Below are positions 13,301-25,000 of a DNA stretch of 53,416 nucleotides, in pieces. Position 1 is the first letter of the stretch, and every line of letters starts with the position of its first letter. Made by a program: the position numbers and the translations under genes. Source of the DNA: Dipetalonema caudispina. Taxonomy: Eukaryota; Nematoda; Chromadorea; Rhabditida; Onchocercidae. The stretch is taken from assembly GCA_013365325.1 (NCBI GenBank), contig JABVXV010000387.1, positions 1-53,416 of the forward strand, read 5' to 3'. The notes under the pieces are model-generated. The model was not told the DNA's origin. It did no database searches and saw only the letters and a list, made by a program, of their open reading frames with translations.

Positions 13301-15061
13301 TTCAAGCAGAATATGATAGATTGCAAAAGATTCCTTTTCTATTTTCTTCCATTTCACTCTTTCTTTCTTTCTTTCTTTCTTTCTTTCCCTTTTTTCCTCT
13401 TTCTCTCTTTCTATCTTTCTTCCTGTAACGAATGTATTCAAAATTAAATTAACTTCCACTTTCCCTTCTACCACCAAGTGAAATTGTAAGGCAATTCAAG
13501 AAAAGTATTATGAAGCAAGCAGTTCGATTAGAATTATTAAATGTATCCCTAAGTAATAATAAAGTAACAGATGAATTTATCAAATATTTCGAGTTTATAT
13601 TTCATAATGATGAAAATAATGCAACAAATTATTTTAATAATTGATCTATAATATTCGTTTACGGATGAGAATAATCTTCCGGATGATACTTATAATGTTT
13701 TACTAATTGTGAAATCATTTTATTCAATCAATTTACTGCTAATCGTATTGATTTTATGACAATACCACTATCGTAGAAATTGTATTTCATTCTTTGAGGA
13801 ATAGATACCGTATCGTACATTCATTACCATATTTGTAAAACAATGGGATAAGTTTAAAATGGCGTAAATTTTATGAATTTCATAATATTTTAACGCATTT
13901 ATGTTAATCATAATTTGCATACCACAAATAACTAAACTTATTCAGTTACTTATAATGAAATAATAATTTGGGAAGAGAATAAAAATTAAAAAATTAAAAA
14001 AAAAAAATTATATAATTATAAGAGAATCCTATAATGATGAAAATGAAATTTATGAAAAATATTTGATATTATTGTCAGGTTTGGTTTCAAAATAGGCGTG
14101 CAAAACATCGTAAACAGGAAAAGCAGCTATCAAAAGCTTTAGTACCACAAACAGTATTTCCATCGCAAAGTGCCGCAGGACAAATCATGCGAACACCAAT
14201 GTATCCATCCACTGCCGCTATGTCTGCTCGTGCTGCTGCTGATCCTTTCTGGTATAAAATTTAATTTTATGTTAAGAAAATGAATCTATTACACCTTAAT
14301 GGGTGAAAGATTGGAAATTTGAAAAATTTTAAAAAGATAGGTTAAAAACAAAAATGGATAGTAATGCTAATTTTAAAACTAATCGATAATTCAGACTATT
14401 TCATATCATTTCAATCACTACCTTTTTACAAATGTACAATAATTAATTATTATTTAGTTGAAGGTTAAAATGAAAATTATAAATTTAAAGCCAATAATCT
14501 TTCAATGATTCATTTTTTTTTTTTCAATCATAAAAATACTACAACTTACTTCAAAGATAATTTATTCAACATAATTCATTTTTAAATAATTTGATTAGAT
14601 AAACTGATTATCACTGAATATACGCATTCCTTGTTAAGTTCATTTCTTAATTATTAACTTTAAATATTTATTTATACTAATTTTAGGTATCAACCATATC
14701 CTGTAGCTCATCCGATGACCTATCCTGCAGCTTCTGCTTATGGAGCTGTATCAAGTGCTCATACTTTTGGCGCACCAATGGCTACGTAAGATTGTCTCTT
14801 TTGTTTTTTTCTTTTCTAGCTTTTTCTCTTTTCTTTTTTTTTTGGTTAATCATGGAATTATTTAAAAATTAGTTCCAGATAATAAAATAGAAAAATTTCT
14901 AATTAAAATTTTAATAATCTTTTTTTTTTTTTTTTAGTGCAAATTTTAGGTCAACAATTAGCACATTTAGTACCGATCCAGCAGAAGATTTCTATCAAAA
15001 AAGTTTGGCACTACGGGTGAGTTGCCAACCACCAACGACAAATATCCAATATCAAAGTTGA
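7365..15061 (+). CDS. unc-42: Paired-like homeodomain transcription factor, UNC-42 type
   Basis: Seven exons join in phase: 7365-7451, 9539-9653, 9946-10042, 10352-10493, 14079-14251, 14687-14785 and 14938-15061, giving 278 residues. The homeodomain is at about 102-161, beginning [16 protein letters not shown] and carrying [12 protein letters not shown], with Gln50 and Asn51 of the homeodomain at residues 151 and 152. A phase-0 intron splits it just before VWFQNRRAK. The N-terminus is Ser/Thr/Ala-rich; after the homeodomain comes KQLSKAL, then an Ala/Tyr/Pro-rich region. A short OAR-like tail, [10 protein letters not shown], lies at about 255-264. The RRRHRTTF start with [17 protein letters not shown] and LSKAL after it matches the UNC-42 group (related to vertebrate PROP1) rather than Phox2, Chx10 or Prrx. 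In C. elegans UNC-42 is a nuclear terminal selector for command interneurons and ASH neurons, controlling glutamate-receptor and axon-guidance genes. That role is inferred here. Exon 2 could instead begin at 9545, dropping two residues. The 3' end is uncertain because CGG|GTGAGT at 15014-15022 also looks like a donor. Confidence 0.85.
9491..9502 (+). promoter_or_regulatory. unc-42: Candidate alternative trans-splice acceptor and start codon of unc-42
   Basis: A TTTTGCAG acceptor (AG at 9497-9498) sits one base before ATG at 9500-9502. That ATG opens a frame ([18 protein letters not shown]) that runs directly into exon 2 in the correct phase. Cis-splicing from exon 1 to this acceptor would break the frame, since exon 1 ends in phase 0 and this acceptor needs phase 2. 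A spliced-leader addition would make a clean second isoform with a different N-terminus. No transcript evidence is available here. Confidence 0.45.
12826..12844. repeat. (AG)n microsatellite
   Basis: A short pure AG dinucleotide run within the large unc-42 intron. Confidence 0.85.
13126..13209. repeat. CT-rich tract followed by poly(T)
   Basis: An interrupted CT repeat merging into a T run of about 20 bases. It creates spurious Ser/Leu/Phe-rich frames on the plus strand. Confidence 0.85.
13358..13389. repeat. (CTTT)n microsatellite
   Basis: About seven CTTT units in a row; on the minus strand they encode a spurious [11 protein letters not shown] peptide. Confidence 0.9.
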
Positions 15062-15666
15062 ATAATACTAATCAGGCATAAATTATTTCATCCAATAACA
15101 TTGTTCTTTTTTGTGCAACAAAGTTCAACAAAACATTTTTTTTTTTTTTTTTTTGAAAATGAATGAAATATTTTTAAGCAAAAAATACAACAATTTTTAA
15201 ATATTTTCCTCAAAAATTTTTTTTTTCTTTTTTTTGGAAAAAGAAAGGTTTTTCAACAGTTAACTTTGTTGAACATCGCTGTTTGATCTTTAGTTAACAA
15301 ATGCTATTTATGCCGGTTTTTTGTGTTGATCTCATGGATAGGTTGTATTTTATGACAAACAATTTTTCTTGCAAATTTTGAAAAAAAATAATTTATTTAT
15401 TTTTTTTTAAATATTAACAAGGATAAAATAATTAGAATTAATTATTTTTTTTGCCATTTCTTCAATGATGAATTCAATAATTTCAGTATTAGCCGAATAA
15501 AAGTTAAATTTAAAAATATTTGTAGCATTAAATAATTTTGTAAGGAAATATTACATCCAAATAAACATTTCTAAACAATTTAATTAACATTATTTTTTTA
15601 AACGAGAAAAATATCATCCATCTTTTGGCTGTATTGGGAAAAAAAAAATGTATGAGTAATAAATGA

Positions 15667-15850
15667 TTATTTATTACGATAGCTTTCTTTAAAAACTTCA
15701 ACAAACTGGTGAAACGTCAATTTAACGGTTAGCTTATATTCATAAAGCGAAATTTGACTGGTCACTTCATTGAATTTATCCCTTTCAGATTTCCCTCTGA
15801 ACATTTTGATGTATCTTTTGGTTGAAATTTCATGCTTTAATGTAATTTTT
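15667..15850 (-). other. Unassigned coding-like open frame
   Basis: After a run of A residues on the minus strand, about 58 codons end in TAA at 15667-15669 and have more balanced codon use than the surrounding DNA, with peptides such as MFRGKSERDKFNEVTS and LTFHQFVEVFKESYRNK. There is no clear splice acceptor upstream, because the preceding sequence is A-rich rather than pyrimidine-rich, and I recognise no family. It could be a gene fragment, a terminal exon of an unrecognised gene, or chance. Confidence 0.25.
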
Positions 15851-16289
15851 CCTTTTTTTTTTTTTTTTTTTTTTTTGTTATGGGTAACACAAAAATATTT
15901 ACTTCTCGTCTCAGAGTGATTAAAATATTTCAATACTATTCAAAATGCAATTAAGAAATTTATTTTTTCATTTTTCCAAATGCATTAGAAATTTTTATCG
16001 AAAGAAAAAGAAATATAACTAAACTTTGATGAATTCGTCTTTGCAACATTTCATTTTGATATCTTCTACCAAAATGATATTATTATGCTCAAAATTTGAT
16101 AGCATCGTTGTAAATTAAATACTTTTAGACAGTAAATAGCTCAAAAATATGAAGAAAAAAAGGACTAAAAAATTGCAAAGGAAAGGTAATTCCAACAATT
16201 TAGGTTAGAAAAAATAAGTTGGAAATAACAATTGTTTTCATCGTTATTGATAAAATGATAATTGGGAAAAAAAAAAGCAGCCATAATTA

Positions 16290-16392
16290 TTTGAAGATAA
16301 TTAATTAATCCATTCCTATAGTTCAATTATTCTTCTTTGATGTTTGAAGATAATTAATTAATCTGTTTCATAGTTCAATTATTTTTCTTTCA
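16290..16392. repeat. Tandem duplication, 53 bp period, two copies
   Basis: The block TTTGAAGATAATTAATTAAT recurs 53 bp apart (starts about 16290 and 16343). It is followed in both copies by a near-identical tail containing ATAGTTCAATTATT. The copies differ by a few substitutions and small indels. Confidence 0.85.
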
Positions 16393-17278
16393 TACTTTCT
16401 AATTTAAATTCCTCGAAGGAAGAAAAAGCGATAAAATATTCTTTGTGATAATTATTGATACAGTATGCATGTTTGATCCGAACAAATTTATTCCTTCAAG
16501 ATTTATTGAGTTATTGAAGCATTGTCAACCAAGTAAATAATCAATCATTGATACCATCAATGAAATAAACCTGATTAAAATACGAATTTATGAAATGAAA
16601 AAAATTGCATGAAATGATTTAAACAAAATGAAATAATGTTCCAAGTATCATCATTATATTAGTCACATTTAGATATTTTTGACAAATTTTAACTATGTTG
16701 AAAATTTGAATAAATATCCCAAGAAAAATTATTCCAATTCAATACAAATATATTAACTATGCATATGCTATTCACATAATGATAGGTTCATTCGAAATTT
16801 AATAGCAAATAAATTAATATTTCATTCGTTTAAACATCTAATATAAAAAAGAAAGCTTTGTTTCATCTTTTTTTTCCTCCTCCTCTCTCCTCCCATCACG
16901 TAGAAAGAGATAAAATTATTTAAATTAATGAAATATTACTGCAAAAATTTGATAAAATTTATGATAGAATAATTGTTCAATGATAATTCATTTATATCAT
17001 AACTAAATTTATTAATCAATTACTTCTTTAATCCTTTTTTTTAATTCATTTTCTGCAATATTTTACATTGAAAAATTCGAATTAGCATAAGCATATCACT
17101 ACTAATTTATTTAAATCCCCAATCGTTTTAATTTCAAGAAAAAAGCAGAATAAAAAAAAAAAAAAGGTAGAAATAATAAAACAATAAATTATAAAAATAA
17201 ATTTTAATTACTGCAAAATAAATTATTCAATTGTGTAATCATCAGAATAAATTATTGATATCTTATAATTATGATAAT

Positions 17279-20200
17279 TTATTTTTTGATTTCACAACGT
17301 AATCCTCGATAGCCTGGCTTACAGATACATCGCGGTTCACCACGTGACGTCTTTATACATTCCGCATCATTATAGCATAAATTCAAGCAAATATCTGAAA
17401 TTAAAGAAAAAAAAAGAAATCTTATTGATATATTAAAATAGGATTATATTTATTTTTGTTTATATGTTATTTTTTGTTGGCGTAAATTAGCATAATTATG
17501 ATATCGTTACGTTTATATGTAATGATGTCATAATTGTAAATTTATGTTATTTGTAAAATTGAAAAGATTAAATTTGTTCATTAACTGTTCCATCATCAAT
17601 AAGGTAAATCTGCTGCTGATAAAAGTTTAGTTGACCATTTGATCATATATTGGATATTATTATACATGGAATTAATACTTAAATTATATTGGATTTAATT
17701 TGATCAATGGTTCAATTTACGAAGAAATAATAATTATCGAATGTCATTAAGTGAGTAAATTATTTTACTTCTTTGCTTTCTTATGCAATTATTGTTGAAT
17801 TATTAAATGTTAAACAAACCTGTACAGGTAAATCCATTCCCAACAAAGCCTGGTTGACATCGACAACTATACGTTGGCTTATTTTCTATATCAGGTAAAT
17901 CGATACATGCTGCTAACCAATGACATCCATGTTCACCGCTTGCACATTGATTTGTTGAAACACAAGTTTCGATTGATGTAGCACCTAAAAATGAAAAAGA
18001 AAAAAGAAAATGGTAGATTCTAAGTTTAATTAATTTAATTTCATTTTATTCTTTGCTTATATTTCAATTTTTTTGGTTTCATTAATATTCTATACAAAAT
18101 AATTACCAAGAATTCTTGTTGTAGTACCAGATGGACATCGTTTACATGAAGTGGAACCAATTTCATCCTGATAATAGCCATAACTACAATTCAAACATTG
18201 CTTATAATGCCAATTTAAGTAGTATCCTTGTTGACAGCTTGCTGGAATTATCAAATTGAATGGATTCCGGAAGTATCGTTATTAAGCTATCAGTAATGCT
18301 CAAGCTATGGAATGATATAAATTTCGGAATAATTATTACATCATGTAATGAAATTTTATGTTAAAAAAAATTCTATATTATTTATTCGTTTTATGAAATT
18401 ACATTATTAATTATAATTCTGTATTATTAATTTTTTAAAAGTAACAATAAATTCCGTTTCAATGATGAATAAATTCTCAATATGATATGATGAAGAAGGA
18501 AATGACTAAGTAATTAAGACAAACGTAATGTGCAAGATTTTTCGCTTATTGAACCAACTGATTCAGTAATATATGCCGGATCACAAGGTCGGCAGAGTAC
18601 ATCATTTGGTTCCTTAAAAAATCCACGCTGACATGGAACACAACTACCGTCAGATGTATGTTCCTCTCCGGCTGGACAATTTCCTGAAGTAAAAAAACAA
18701 AAAAGAAAGCAGGTTAGTTTATGATCGGATTGTAACCAATAGATGATTGATTGATTATAATTCATTTCATAATTTTTTTGAAATTTTAATAATTTCCTAT
18801 AAATACTTCAAATCTAATAGCTTAAAATGAACAGATATTTTGTTTACAAATGCTGGATTGACTAATTAATGCATAATTACTATTTTGATATGCATCTGTT
18901 CCTTTTGTAAGTGTCGATAAAAATTTTTACCAATACATTGATCAATTAAAGTTGAATTAATATTAAGAGTGACGGTATTTTTTGGACATGGTAAACAGTT
19001 TGTTGAGCCTGGATTTGGCTGATAGGCTAAATAACCACATGGTTCACATTTACCACTTATTTCGTTGAAAAAATAGCCAGCAATGCATTCTACTGCAAAC
19101 GATTAAATTTAATCGTCGTTAATTTCAAATATATAAATATATCAATAATAAAAAAAAAAAAAAAATTGTAACTGAACTTTGACATTTCCAATGAATAGAA
19201 CGAATACAAACCAACACATGAGGTAGCATTAAGAGAACCAATATTTAATGTTGTATATCCTTGAGGACATTTTTGACATCGTGGTCTACCGGATCGATGT
19301 TGATAGTATCCACGAGGACAATGTTCGCATTTCTTTGATAGGAGGCTGTGATAATGACCAGGCTCGCAGAGTACTACGGATAAAAGTGGTTCATGACATT
19401 TAATCAACTGATAAATATTAAATGTTTGTAGTAGGATAATTGTCATCTTGTTGCTATGTTGAAGATAGCACTAACATGATTAGGAAAATTATCATTATTA
19501 TAAATAATAAAAACAAATTTTTGAAATTGTTAACAATTTTATTTATTTTAACTATTAGAACATTAATCGTTTATGCTTTCATCTTATTGTTTTTTTTTTT
19601 TTTTTTTACCAAAAATTTTGAAGTTTAAAATCTCTAACTAAAATCATTTCATTAATTTCTTATTAGCTAGTTAAAAATTGGCTAGAATAAACTGTTATCA
19701 TTATCATTACATTATTTGTAATCGTTATAATCAAATAATATTACCAGCATAGCTTTTTATTATTTTGCTAATTATCATTATCACTGTTAGTATCATTTTC
19801 TATCATAGCAATTTGTTATTAAAATCTCATGCTTCATTTATGTTAATTACAAATAATTGGTTAAAATATTGGAGGATGTATTGTCATTTTTCTTTTTTTC
19901 TTTTTTTTTTTTTTCATTTTTTTTCTTACACAATGATTAGCTTTTTATCAATGTAGTATAGTTTGAAAATGTTACAATTATTATCATGATTGATGTTATT
20001 ATCAGTGGAAGATTGTTGCTAATGCAACTTATATTGATTAACTGTAATTTGTTGAATGATAAAGCAGATAATGGATGATATCATCATGAGGTGTAAACAA
20101 TCAGTATCGCTATCATTGAATGGATATTCAGCGAGATATCCCGAAAGTATACTTCAATGCAGCAGAAAAATACCGAATATATTAGCATCAATCAAAAAGT

Positions 20201-20687
20201 ATTATTGCATATGATAGTAGCAATTGTGAAATTAATCGGTATAAATTTTCATATGCAAATAATTTCAAATTTTTCCCAGATAATATTCAAAATTATTTGT
20301 TCCATTTTAAATTTTAACATGTAATAATTGATGATTGCATATAAAATAATTTTAAAGGTAATAATTTGGGTAACTTTTCCTTATGCAACTACTAATTGAT
20401 TTGTTTGATTTCTTTTTTCATTTTCATCAATTTAAAAATTAACTTTGCTATTTTTCAGGGTTATTTTATGCCCAATAAAATCATGCAAATATTAGGTTAA
20501 TATGTGCATATCTAATGCTAATAATTTCAACATTTAATAGGCCAGTTCAATGCGAGTTTGAAGTGAACGAATTGTTAGATTCAGAATGAGGGAAAGAATT
20601 GTGATCAAATAAAAAAAAAAAAAAAAAATACCTTCGGGTTGTTTCAGGAGACGATTCGAACAATTTTTAGATTGCAAATATTTGCAG
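17279..20687 (-). CDS. Secreted/extracellular multidomain protein with five GCC2/GCC3 (ephrin-receptor-like) modules and two EGF modules; 5' end incomplete
   Basis: Minus-strand exons in agreeing phase: 20687-20632 (tentative), 19373-19212, 19092-18931, 18683-18525, 18241-18107, 17984-17820 and 17394-17279, with TAA at 17281-17279. The five exons from 19373 to 18107 carry the CxxGYxxxxxxxxCxxCPxGxxT rhythm of GCC2/GCC3 (ephrin-receptor-like) repeats, for example CEHCPRGYYQHRSG and CKRCPSGTTTRILGA. Only the last exon of this group and its neighbours show every cysteine of the pattern clearly. The next two exons are EGF modules (YSCRCQPGFVGNGFTC; CICKPGYRGLRCE). The frame then stops with no membrane helix, so a secreted matrix or cell-surface-associated protein is likely. 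The same module mix occurs in SVEP1-like and other adhesion proteins; no orthologue is claimed. Every intron is phase 1, typical of shuffled modules. The start is unresolved: the 20632 exon still needs an upstream exon, while an in-frame ATG at 19446-19444 offers an unspliced alternative N-terminus with a weak signal sequence. Confidence 0.78.
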
Positions 20688-22067
20688 CTGTATGATCAAC
20701 CATGAAATTATCAGAAAAAAAGTATGATAGGAAATGCATTTTTTGTTTTGACTTTTGATTAATTTTGACAAGGAAGCTAAATTTATCAATTGATTTTTTT
20801 GAAAAGCTAAACTAATCAGGAATCAACCAATCATATCAATTAACAATTTTTTATTCTTATTTGTTCTTAATTGTGAATGACCGTGTTTAATTGTAGATGA
20901 AATGCAATAGTGTTGGCTATTATCCTTATCCCATATTATCATGCAATTTGCATAAACAAAAAAAAAAAAAAAAAAAAAACGAAGAAATTATTATACTATA
21001 AAAATGTTTGGAATGATATAATTTTTCAAGCAAATTTATCAAGCATTTTTATCATGCATCACAATTAATTTTCAAATAAAAATGAATTAGAAAATATACA
21101 TGTATTTGCCGGATCCGGTAAAATTGTATAATATTTTCTTTGTTATTCGAGTACATTTCGATTTCATTCAATTGATATATTTCTAATCAAACATATGTAT
21201 AATTTAAATAATTTATCATTTCATCATTCATCGTAATTTTTTTTTTTTTTTTTTCACAAATATTATTTGCTAATCAATTAATTACTCGCATGTACGCTTA
21301 ATATTTTATGTTGTAATATTGTGCGAGTCAATTAATTATCATTGCTAATTAATTAATCGTTTGCGTGTAATTAACTAATTAAGGAAGTGAATGTAAGTGA
21401 GAAATTAAGTTAGAAAGTTGTGTTGTTGTTAAAACAAAAAAAAAAAAAAAAAAAAAAGAAAAAAATATCCACCAATATTGTTATTTCAAGGCACTCTTTC
21501 GATAGCTTTTATTATTTCAATATGCAAAAAAAAAGATTGTACAAGTAAGAAAAAAAAAAAGGAGATAAATTCTTAATGATCAGAATGCTTTATTGAACAG
21601 CGTTAAATGTTCTTCCTTTTAATTTCTTAAAATTCACTTAAATTGTTTAGAAATAAATTTTAAAAACTTAGGATGAACAATAACGACAGTTCTTTAATTC
21701 AATCTAACTTTTTTTTTTTTTTTGCTTTGGGAAGAAATATTAGTGATCAGTAATCAGTGATCAGATAATGTTGTTGAACATAATGTATTAGTAAGTCCCG
21801 TTATAGTTGCATACAAATAATAGTACGAAATGATTGTTAATTTATCTATCAATTTGTTAAAAATGATCATATTTCATGAAAGAAATCAACAATTTCCAGA
21901 AAAAAAAAAAACAAAATTTCATTTTTAATTTTAAATTAGAAGGAAGTTTCGCGTCTAAGCTATTATTTAATGTGAAAAAAAATGTATAAGTTAAAGAAAT
22001 GAATGAGCGTTGAAAATGGTTCACTATTGATCCGATGATCATTCATGCAAATTAAGTTAATTTTTTC
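20688..22067. other. Upstream region of the GCC2/EGF gene
   Basis: AT-rich DNA with long poly(A)/(T) tracts (for example 20959-20979 and 21434-21457). It probably contains the missing first exon and promoter of the GCC2/EGF gene, but no signal-peptide exon could be matched in phase. It includes a TAATTA-rich inverted repeat at 21268-21382. Confidence 0.5.
21275..21338. repeat. Imperfect inverted repeat with TAATTA core
   Basis: The left arm at 21275-21290 (CAATTAATTACTCGCA) is the reverse complement of the right arm at about 21322-21338 (TGCGAGTCAATTAATT) apart from one inserted C. The loop is about 31 bases. More TAATTA motifs follow to 21382. Confidence 0.75.
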
Positions 22068-25000
22068 CTATTGCATTTTTTTCGTCTGATCATGATTTTC
22101 GCTATCAGTATTTGAAGATATGGGAGAAACAGTAGTGATAGGAAATTGTGAGGAAGAATTTGATAATGAGGATAAAGGGATAGCAACAGATGGTTTCATA
22201 TCCTGAGATTTAGCTGGGGATGATGATGTAGCAGCAGCTCGTGAATTACTCGGGAAATCATCCTTACTGCATTTATCCTGATCGATAAGGGTTGAGCCCC
22301 GATAGCAGAAGAATGCTTCATCAAAGGTTAATATTTGCGATGGCTTTCCAAGTATTTTCAATGCATTCGTATATTGAAAAATGCCACCACGTAGACCAAT
22401 TTGTACAACTGCATAAACTGTTGATGTTGCATCAACTTTAACATTTCGAATCGGATCTCTGAAATTTAAAAAATTTTCAAATTTTCACTTCTCTTCTTCA
22501 CATTGATAAATTTAATGAATAAATGTGAATGAATGAAAATTTTTCAAGCTGTTATGAGTTATATTGAACAGTTTCATCAAATGTAATTATCAAATTTTAG
22601 TTGGAAAATTACTGCTGGAATTAATTTGTTTCAGAAAAGAAACGATTGATTTGAAAATTTTTCATTCTCAATCCAAAAAATGATTCAAAATGAAGTTGGG
22701 AAATAATTTAATTTTTCTTTTTCTTCGTTTTGAAATTAGCGTTAACCTTTCGGAAATGAATGTCGCATTGATTCGATAATATTTTGGCTGTACAATTTCT
22801 CCGGTCACTTGTACTTTACCGCAATCATTCGCTTTCCTGAAATAACATCATCCATTTTTGACATTGATCATAAACGGATGGAATAGAATGGTAAATCATT
22901 CATGTAATGTTTGACTTTTTTTTTCAAAGAAAAATACTGTCAATTGATAATTAATATTATTTTAATGAATAAATTGATAACCATATGATATTCAGAAATT
23001 TCACTTTTCCGTTTGCTTTACTTCAAAAGTTTGCATTTCACTTTTTGATTTGCAATATATTCCTTTTATTCATTTCACAATGATTAAATATTTGATTATT
23101 GCATTATGGTCGTAATGATTGGATGATTTAATTATTACATGCATAGAATTTTAACATAAAGAAAAAAATAAGTAATATAGTTATAAGTTCTGCAATATAA
23201 TATTTTGTGTAAATATAAATTTCTTCCCAGAGAGAGGGAGAGATAAAGAGAGAAAAAGAGAGAGAGAGAAAAAAGTTGATAATAATGGTTGGATTTAGTA
23301 TGAGTTCGTATCGATATCGATTGAAACCAGTTGAATTCTCAAAAGTTATTTAAGTCATCTATCACGAATTATTTGTTTGTTTTTTTCCTCTTTTTTTTTT
23401 TTTTTTTGTCTACGAAGATTGATTGTTGGTAATTTAACCCTAATTATAGCAGGTCAAACTATTACAACCAAATTAAATTGTCAGGTTTTTAAGGATCTCG
23501 TTGTGTTCTTCGGAATGGACGAGAAAAAAAGGGAATTCTGGAGAAAAACGAATTTTGTCAATCGTTTCATTCTATTTTTAAACGTCCGTGATATTTGGAG
23601 TTCAATTAGGATGTGTTGAGTTTACTGCACAGAGCAGAAACACAAATTCTTTTTTTATTTTCATTTTTTTCTTTCTTTATCAGACAAGGAAAATTAAAAA
23701 AGAGATTGAAATGGAGAAGAGGTGGAATATTGAAATTTTTGAAAATCCAAAAATTGAATCAAATTTAATTAAATAGGTAATATCCTATAAATGACATTAA
23801 TTCGTGTTGCAAAATAATGACGGTGATGGGACTTGTAAAAGATGATTTGAAGTTTTTCTTCTAATTGTATGAGACGTGTCGAATCAATTTCAACCATTTT
23901 AACAAATCGAAATTTCAGAAATTCTAACGAAGATTTAATATTTGCATTCTAACGTGCGATGGGATTTTGTGAAAGTTAATTCGAAAAAGAGTAGACAAAA
24001 GATTTGCTTGGTTCTTTTTTAAAATATGTGAAAAAAAAATTAACGATTTAGTAAGTTGTTAAATTTCAAGTGAAATCAACAATTTTCCTATTTTATTTTA
24101 CACTTTAAGCTACGCTGACCTAAATTTTGAAAGCATTTTCGAGCACTTTACTAAACAGATTAACTGTACTAAATGTTAATATGTTTTGAAATTAACAAAA
24201 TTCTATCGCAAATTGATGTTTTTTTATCGGCAAAAGTAATTATCGAAAGTTTAATTTTCCAAGCAGATTGTATTTTATAAATTTTATTTCTTTAATAAAA
24301 TAGATGAATTATTTAAATGAGTTTATGGAACTAATTCATCCCTAAAATATCTTTCTAAATTCGTCGGAAAATTAAATCTCAAAAAACCAGCAGAAGAAGA
24401 ATATTTGTGCGATTGCTGAAAGGCCTCGTAAATTGAAGTAAATTGACTCATTAAAAAAATCATTCGACATGATATTTAGGATAAGACCTCAATTACAACA
24501 AATAATAAACTCATTTAATGGGATTTTTTGGCTGGAAAGCCGAAACGAAAAGAAAAAAAAATGAGAAAACAAGAAAACTTTATTCAACGAATTTAAAACT
24601 GGAAAATTTTCTCTTTAAAATCATATATTACAAGTGCAAATTCAAATTATTTAGAAGTGGAAAATTCAAATTTTAAAAAATATTTCAATGATTTCTTAAT
24701 TAGTGAGGAATTATATTCTGTAGATAGTTTTCGAGTCTAACATTAGTTGATCACACAGGATGTACGTGTTGTTTGCACGATCATTTTGAGTTTTTAGATA
24801 ATTAAATGAATTAATTAATTAACTTATCAACGACTGCATAGCTTAATATTACTGCCCGATATAAGATAAAATACAGTGTTTACTTGGCGATATCTTTTTT
24901 CTTCTCTAATTAATAAGAGAATTCTCTTGAAATTAGCATTATCATTATGAAAAATTTTAAATATTGAATAAAAATTTTCGTTTTTCAATGTTTTGATGAA

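Larger units (their letters stand above)
10494..14078. other. unc-42: Large intron of unc-42 splitting the homeobox
   Basis: A 3.6 kb intron. It contains GA/CT and (CTTT)n repeats (12826-12844, 13126-13209, 13358-13389), many poly(T) tracts, and a 140-codon open frame at 11381-11803 in a less AT-biased stretch that has no recognised domain and is not called a gene. Two sequences resembling paired-class homeodomain dimer sites (TAATNNNATTR) occur at 12993-13003 and 13740-13750. The intron may hold enhancer elements. Confidence 0.6.
15062..17278. other. Convergent intergenic region between unc-42 and the GCC2/EGF gene
   Basis: About 2.2 kb of AT-rich DNA holding 3' flanks of both genes. It contains a short minus-strand coding-like frame (15667-15850) that I cannot assign, and a 53 bp tandem duplication (16290-16392). 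No other gene is seen. Confidence 0.6.

Noticed and set aside
13046..13477. Three overlapping Ser/Leu/Phe- or Lys/Glu/Arg-rich frames
   Set aside because: They are translations of CT-rich and (CTTT)n repeats inside an intron.
20632..20739. Signal-peptide-like start at 20739 for the GCC2/EGF gene
   Set aside because: With the seven-T run as given, the frame turns non-hydrophobic and stops. The frame needed by the 20687 exon has a TGA just upstream, so the two cannot be joined.
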